NCBI GenBank assembly: GCA_019117325.1
Contig: DWZY01000036.1
Span: forward strand, 1 to 7,272
Direction of reading: 5' to 3'
DNA length: 7,272 nt
DNA from: Candidatus Brevibacterium intestinigallinarum
GTDB lineage: Bacteria; Actinomycetota; Actinomycetes; Actinomycetales; Brevibacteriaceae
Within the stretch, counting starts at the first letter, position 1. The number at the start of each line of letters is the position of its first letter. Below are positions 5,160 through 7,272 of this stretch, piece after piece. Under the pieces are notes generated by a model. It ran no database searches. It had not been told where the DNA came from and saw only the letters and a program-made list of their open reading frames with translations. The position numbers and the translations under genes are program-made.

Positions 5160-6476
5160 ATGACCGCACCCGGCGACCTCCCGCCTGCCGCCGTCCACGG
5201 ACCATTCCGGAGCTGGTCGCAGCCGCGCACCATCGACGAGCACGTCGACCTCCTCGTCACGGCTCTGTCCACGCGCGTCCTGGACAGTGAGTCCGTGCGC
5301 GTGACGGAGGCGCTGCACCGCGTGCTCCTCGAGGACTTCAGCGCTCCCGCGGATCTGCCGCGCTTCGACGATTCGCAGATGGACGGCTTCGCGGTGTCCT
5401 CCGCTGCGACGCCCGGCACGTTCGACGTCGTGGGCATGCACCCCGCCGGGCACGAGGGCGAGGCGGTGTCCGCGGGGGAGGCCACTGCGATCATGACGGG
5501 AGCTCCCGTCCCGCCGGGCGCGGACGCTGTGGTGCCCGTCGAGGCGACTGACGGCTTCGATGCCCCGACGATCCAGCTCGACGCGGTACCGGCCGGCCAG
5601 TTCGTCCGTCACCGCGGCAGCGACATCCGCAAGGGCGACCGGGCGCTGGTCGCCGATGCGCCGCTCACGGCGGCGTCGCTGGGCGTGCTCGCGGCATTCG
5701 GCCTGACAGAGGTGCAGGTGCGGGCTCGCCCCCGCGTCCTCATCGTGGCCGGCGGCGACGAGGTCGCAGCTCCCGGAGAGACCCTTGGTCCGGGCCAGCT
5801 CTACGACGCGAACACCGCCCTGCTCACGGCAGTGCTGCGCTCCGCGGGGGCGGCCGTCGTGGACTCGCTGGTCGTGAGCGACACGGTGGAGGACTTCCGC
5901 GTCGCCCTGAGCGAGCGTGTCCGCGCGGTCGACCCGGACCTCGTCGTCACGAGCGGCGGCATCAGTGCGGGCAGGTTCGAGGTCGTCCAGCAGAGCCTGT
6001 CCCAGGACGCGGATCTGGACGGGTACACGCCCCTCGTGGGGTTCGGATCCATCGCGATGCAGCCGGGCGGTCCGCAGGGCGCCGGTGTGCTGCGCTGCGA
6101 GGAGGGGAACTCCGTCCCGATCGTCTGCTTCCCCGGCAATCCGGTCAGCACGTGGATCAGCGCGCACGTCCTGCTGCGCGACGCGATCGCCCGCGCGTGG
6201 CAGACCGGTGCGCCCGCCCGCCGGCTCACGGCCTCGCTCGTCGAGGAGGTGACCCCGCTGCCCGCGCGCACGCAGATGCGCCGCGCGCGTCTGGGCACAG
6301 GCCTGCAGGTCGACGGCACTCTCGACCCGGACTCCGCCCAGCTGCGGGTCCACGCCCTGGCCGGCACCAGCTCGCACCTGCTGGCGACCGCCGCCCGCGC
6401 GGACTGCCTCATCGTCGTCCCGCCGGGCCCCGATCCGCTGCCGGCCGGCACTCCCGTGGAGGTGGTGCTGCTGTGA
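5160..6476 (+). CDS. moeA: MoeA, molybdopterin molybdenumtransferase (copy 2)
   Basis: A second MoeA, 438 residues, for molybdate insertion into adenylyl-molybdopterin. A variable tail of about 22 residues precedes the first helix (TIDEHVDLL). Landmarks are QMDGFAV (73-79), MTGAPVPPGADAVVPVE (112-128), RHRGSDIRKGD (150-160), the molybdopterin-binding domain from about 190 with AGGDEV (197-202) and GQLYDAN (212-218), VVTSGGISAGRFEVV (262-276), AMQPGGPQG (299-307) and FPGNPVS (324-330). The C-terminal domain covers about 350-438. The usual TGDE is GGDE here, the Asp of the SGG-loop is Glu274, and the KPGKP Lys is absent (QPGGP); Glu and Gln at such places are, to my knowledge, common in actinobacterial MoeA. 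Open frame continues upstream to 4359 but overlaps the MFS gene, so the ATG at 5160 is preferred. The stop overlaps the moaC start in GTGA, indicating coupling. Confidence 0.94.
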   Translation: MTAPGDLPPAAVHGPFRSWSQPRTIDEHVDLLVTALSTRVLDSESVRVTEALHRVLLEDFSAPADLPRFDDSQMDGFAVSSAATPGTFDVVGMHPAGHEGEAVSAGEATAIMTGAPVPPGADAVVPVEATDGFDAPTIQLDAVPAGQFVRHRGSDIRKGDRALVADAPLTAASLGVLAAFGLTEVQVRARPRVLIVAGGDEVAAPGETLGPGQLYDANTALLTAVLRSAGAAVVDSLVVSDTVEDFRVALSERVRAVDPDLVVTSGGISAGRFEVVQQSLSQDADLDGYTPLVGFGSIAMQPGGPQGAGVLRCEEGNSVPIVCFPGNPVSTWISAHVLLRDAIARAWQTGAPARRLTASLVEEVTPLPARTQMRRARLGTGLQVDGTLDPDSAQLRVHALAGTSSHLLATAARADCLIVVPPGPDPLPAGTPVEVVLL

Positions 6477-7030
6477 GCACGCACGAGACCCCGCAGCATC
6501 GCGAGCCCTCGCAGCCCCACGAGCCCCCGCAGCCCCACGACGATGCGCGCCGCGACGGCCGCCTCACCCACGTCCGCGAGGACGGGTCCGCGCACATGGT
6601 CGACGTGTCCGCGAAGGCCGTGACGGCCCGCGTCGCCGTCGCCTCCTCCCGGCTCACCACCACCGCCGAGGTCGTCGACCAGATGCTGGACGGCACCCTG
6701 CCGAAGGGGGACGCCCTGGCCGTGGCCCGCGTCGCGGGGATCATGGCGGCCAAGCGCACGCCCGACCTCGTCCCGCTGTGCCACCCGCTGCCGCTCACCG
6801 GCGTCGCGGTGGACCTGGCGCGGGCGGAGGATGATGCGGGTGCGATCGAGATCAGTGCCCGCGTGAAGACGACCGGCGTGACGGGGGTGGAGATGGAGGC
6901 GCTCACGGCCGCCTCGGTCGCAGCACTCACCCTCTACGACATGGTGAAGGCGCTGGACCGGGAGGCCGTCATCGGGCCCACCCGTGTCGAGCACAAGGCC
7001 GGGGGCGCCTCCGGCGACTGGAGCAGATGA
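6473..7030 (+). CDS. moaC: MoaC, cyclic pyranopterin monophosphate synthase
   Basis: Converts the MoaA product 3',8-cyclo-7,8-dihydro-GTP to cPMP. The 185-residue protein has RLTHVREDG at 30-38, the expected N-terminus of the family, then MVDVSAK (42-48), AAKRTPDLVPLCHPLPLTG (92-110), TGVTGVEMEALTAAS (134-148) and YDMVKALD (155-162). The catalytic lysines correspond to Lys94 and Lys159, with Asp156 also kept. E. coli MoaC has 161 residues; the extra length is a 28-residue Pro/His/Gln-rich tail built on an 18-bp repeat. The GTG start overlaps the moeA2 stop, and GGAGG lies ten bases upstream. No other in-frame start occurs before residue 42, inside the conserved domain. Co-translation with moeA2 is likely. 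Confidence 0.95.
   Translation: MSTHETPQHREPSQPHEPPQPHDDARRDGRLTHVREDGSAHMVDVSAKAVTARVAVASSRLTTTAEVVDQMLDGTLPKGDALAVARVAGIMAAKRTPDLVPLCHPLPLTGVAVDLARAEDDAGAIEISARVKTTGVTGVEMEALTAASVAALTLYDMVKALDREAVIGPTRVEHKAGGASGDWSR
6485..6538 (+). repeat. Three 18-bp tandem units inside the moaC 5' end
   Basis: The units at 6485-6502, 6503-6520 and 6521-6538 encode ETPQHR, EPSQPH and EPPQPH. The second and third differ at one base; the first is more diverged. The repeat is in frame and creates most of the low-complexity N-terminal tail of MoaC. Confidence 0.75.
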
Positions 7031-7272
7031 GTGGACGACGAGCGACACCAGACTGAGCGGCACCAGACCACTGGCGGGCACGACCACCGGGGACGGCATG
7101 AGCGCCCCGGCCGCTCGTCGCGCGTGCGCGCGCGAGACGGTGTCCGCCTGACGCGTCCGGAATCGGACCGCCGGCCGCGCACCGCGACGCGCGGCGGGGA
7201 CCGCTCGCCCACCTTCGGTGAGGGTCGGCGCGCGGTCGTCCTCGTCGTCTCGACGTCGGCCGCGGCGGGCAC
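7031..7272 (+). CDS. mogA: MogA/MoaB-type molybdopterin adenylyltransferase, N-terminal part (cut off)
   Basis: Only 80 codons are visible. The last residues, RRAVVLVVSTSAAAG (66-80), match the first strand and loop of the MogA/MoaB fold, which adenylates molybdopterin before MoeA acts. The first 65 residues are a hydrophilic Arg/His/Asp-rich tail with no fold I recognise, starting with a tandem ERHQT pair. The GTG directly follows the moaC stop (TGAGTG), and GGAG sits seven bases upstream, a good ribosome site. An in-frame GTG at 7124 (residue 32) is an alternative that would halve the tail. The ATG at 7027 runs into a stop after nine codons and that at 7098 is out of frame. In actinobacteria such genes can be fused to MoaE; the window ends too soon to tell. 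The call rests on position and a short motif. Confidence 0.72.
   Translation, partial: MDDERHQTERHQTTGGHDHRGRHERPGRSSRVRARDGVRLTRPESDRRPRTATRGGDRSPTFGEGRRAVVLVVSTSAAAG
7040..7069 (+). repeat. Two 15-bp tandem units at the start of the MogA-type gene
   Basis: GAGCGACACCAGACT (7040-7054) and GAGCGGCACCAGACC (7055-7069) match at 13 of 15 bases and encode ERHQT twice, in frame. Confidence 0.7.

Noticed and set aside
3796..5205. Upstream open frame on the minus strand joined to moaA (857 codons in all)
   Set aside because: It runs opposite the MFS gene, is dominated by Arg/Gly/Asp/Gln/His low-complexity sequence and has no MoaA homology. It is a GC-rich shadow frame; moaA starts at 3795.
5133..7099. 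Long minus-strand frames opposite moeA2, moaC and mogA
   Set aside because: Arg/His/Gly/Ala-rich translations with no domain, opposite well-supported genes.

Overview
The window is a molybdenum cofactor (Moco) biosynthesis and molybdate uptake cluster from a high-GC Gram-positive bacterium, almost certainly an actinomycete (Actinomycetota, plausibly Micrococcales). The basis is very GC-rich DNA with G/C-ending codons, GTG starts, an actinobacterial-style ModA lipoprotein, two MoeA paralogues, and TAnnnT hexamers placed directly before start codons. Genus cannot be decided from the sequence alone. No RNA gene, transposon, CRISPR array, phage gene or attachment site was seen.

Layout. Two gene sets diverge from a 99-bp region at 3796-3894. 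The leftward arm (minus strand) is moaA (2632-3795), moaD (2333-2620), moeA copy 1 (966-2336), then a 129-bp gap and modA (1-836, cut off at the left edge within its last few codons). moaD and moeA overlap in an ATGA, and moaD follows moaA with an AGGAGG between them, so the three are probably one translationally coupled operon. modA has its own Shine-Dalgarno and an upstream region with repeats and a nested dyad, so it may have its own control. The rightward arm (plus strand) is an MFS transporter (3895-5037), a 122-bp gap, moeA copy 2 (5160-6476), moaC (6473-7030, overlapping moeA2 in GTGA) and the first 80 codons of a MogA/MoaB-type gene (from 7031), cut off by the right edge.

How the genes work together. 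ModA captures molybdate outside the cell for an ABC importer whose other parts would lie left of the window. MoaA (radical SAM) and MoaC turn GTP into cyclic pyranopterin monophosphate (cPMP). MoaD, with a MoaE not seen here, supplies sulfur to make molybdopterin. The MogA-type protein adenylates molybdopterin and MoeA inserts molybdate. The MFS protein is the only member without an obvious place in the pathway.

Most notable points: candidate leaderless promoters at three starts; a dyad in the middle of the divergent promoter region; repeats upstream of modA; short hydrophilic, His-containing N-terminal tails built from tandem DNA repeats on both MoaC and the MogA-type protein; and two MoeA paralogues with different active-site-region residues. 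Otherwise this is a fairly ordinary Moco locus, and I found no convincing undescribed system. Long open frames opposite or across these genes are GC-rich shadow frames.
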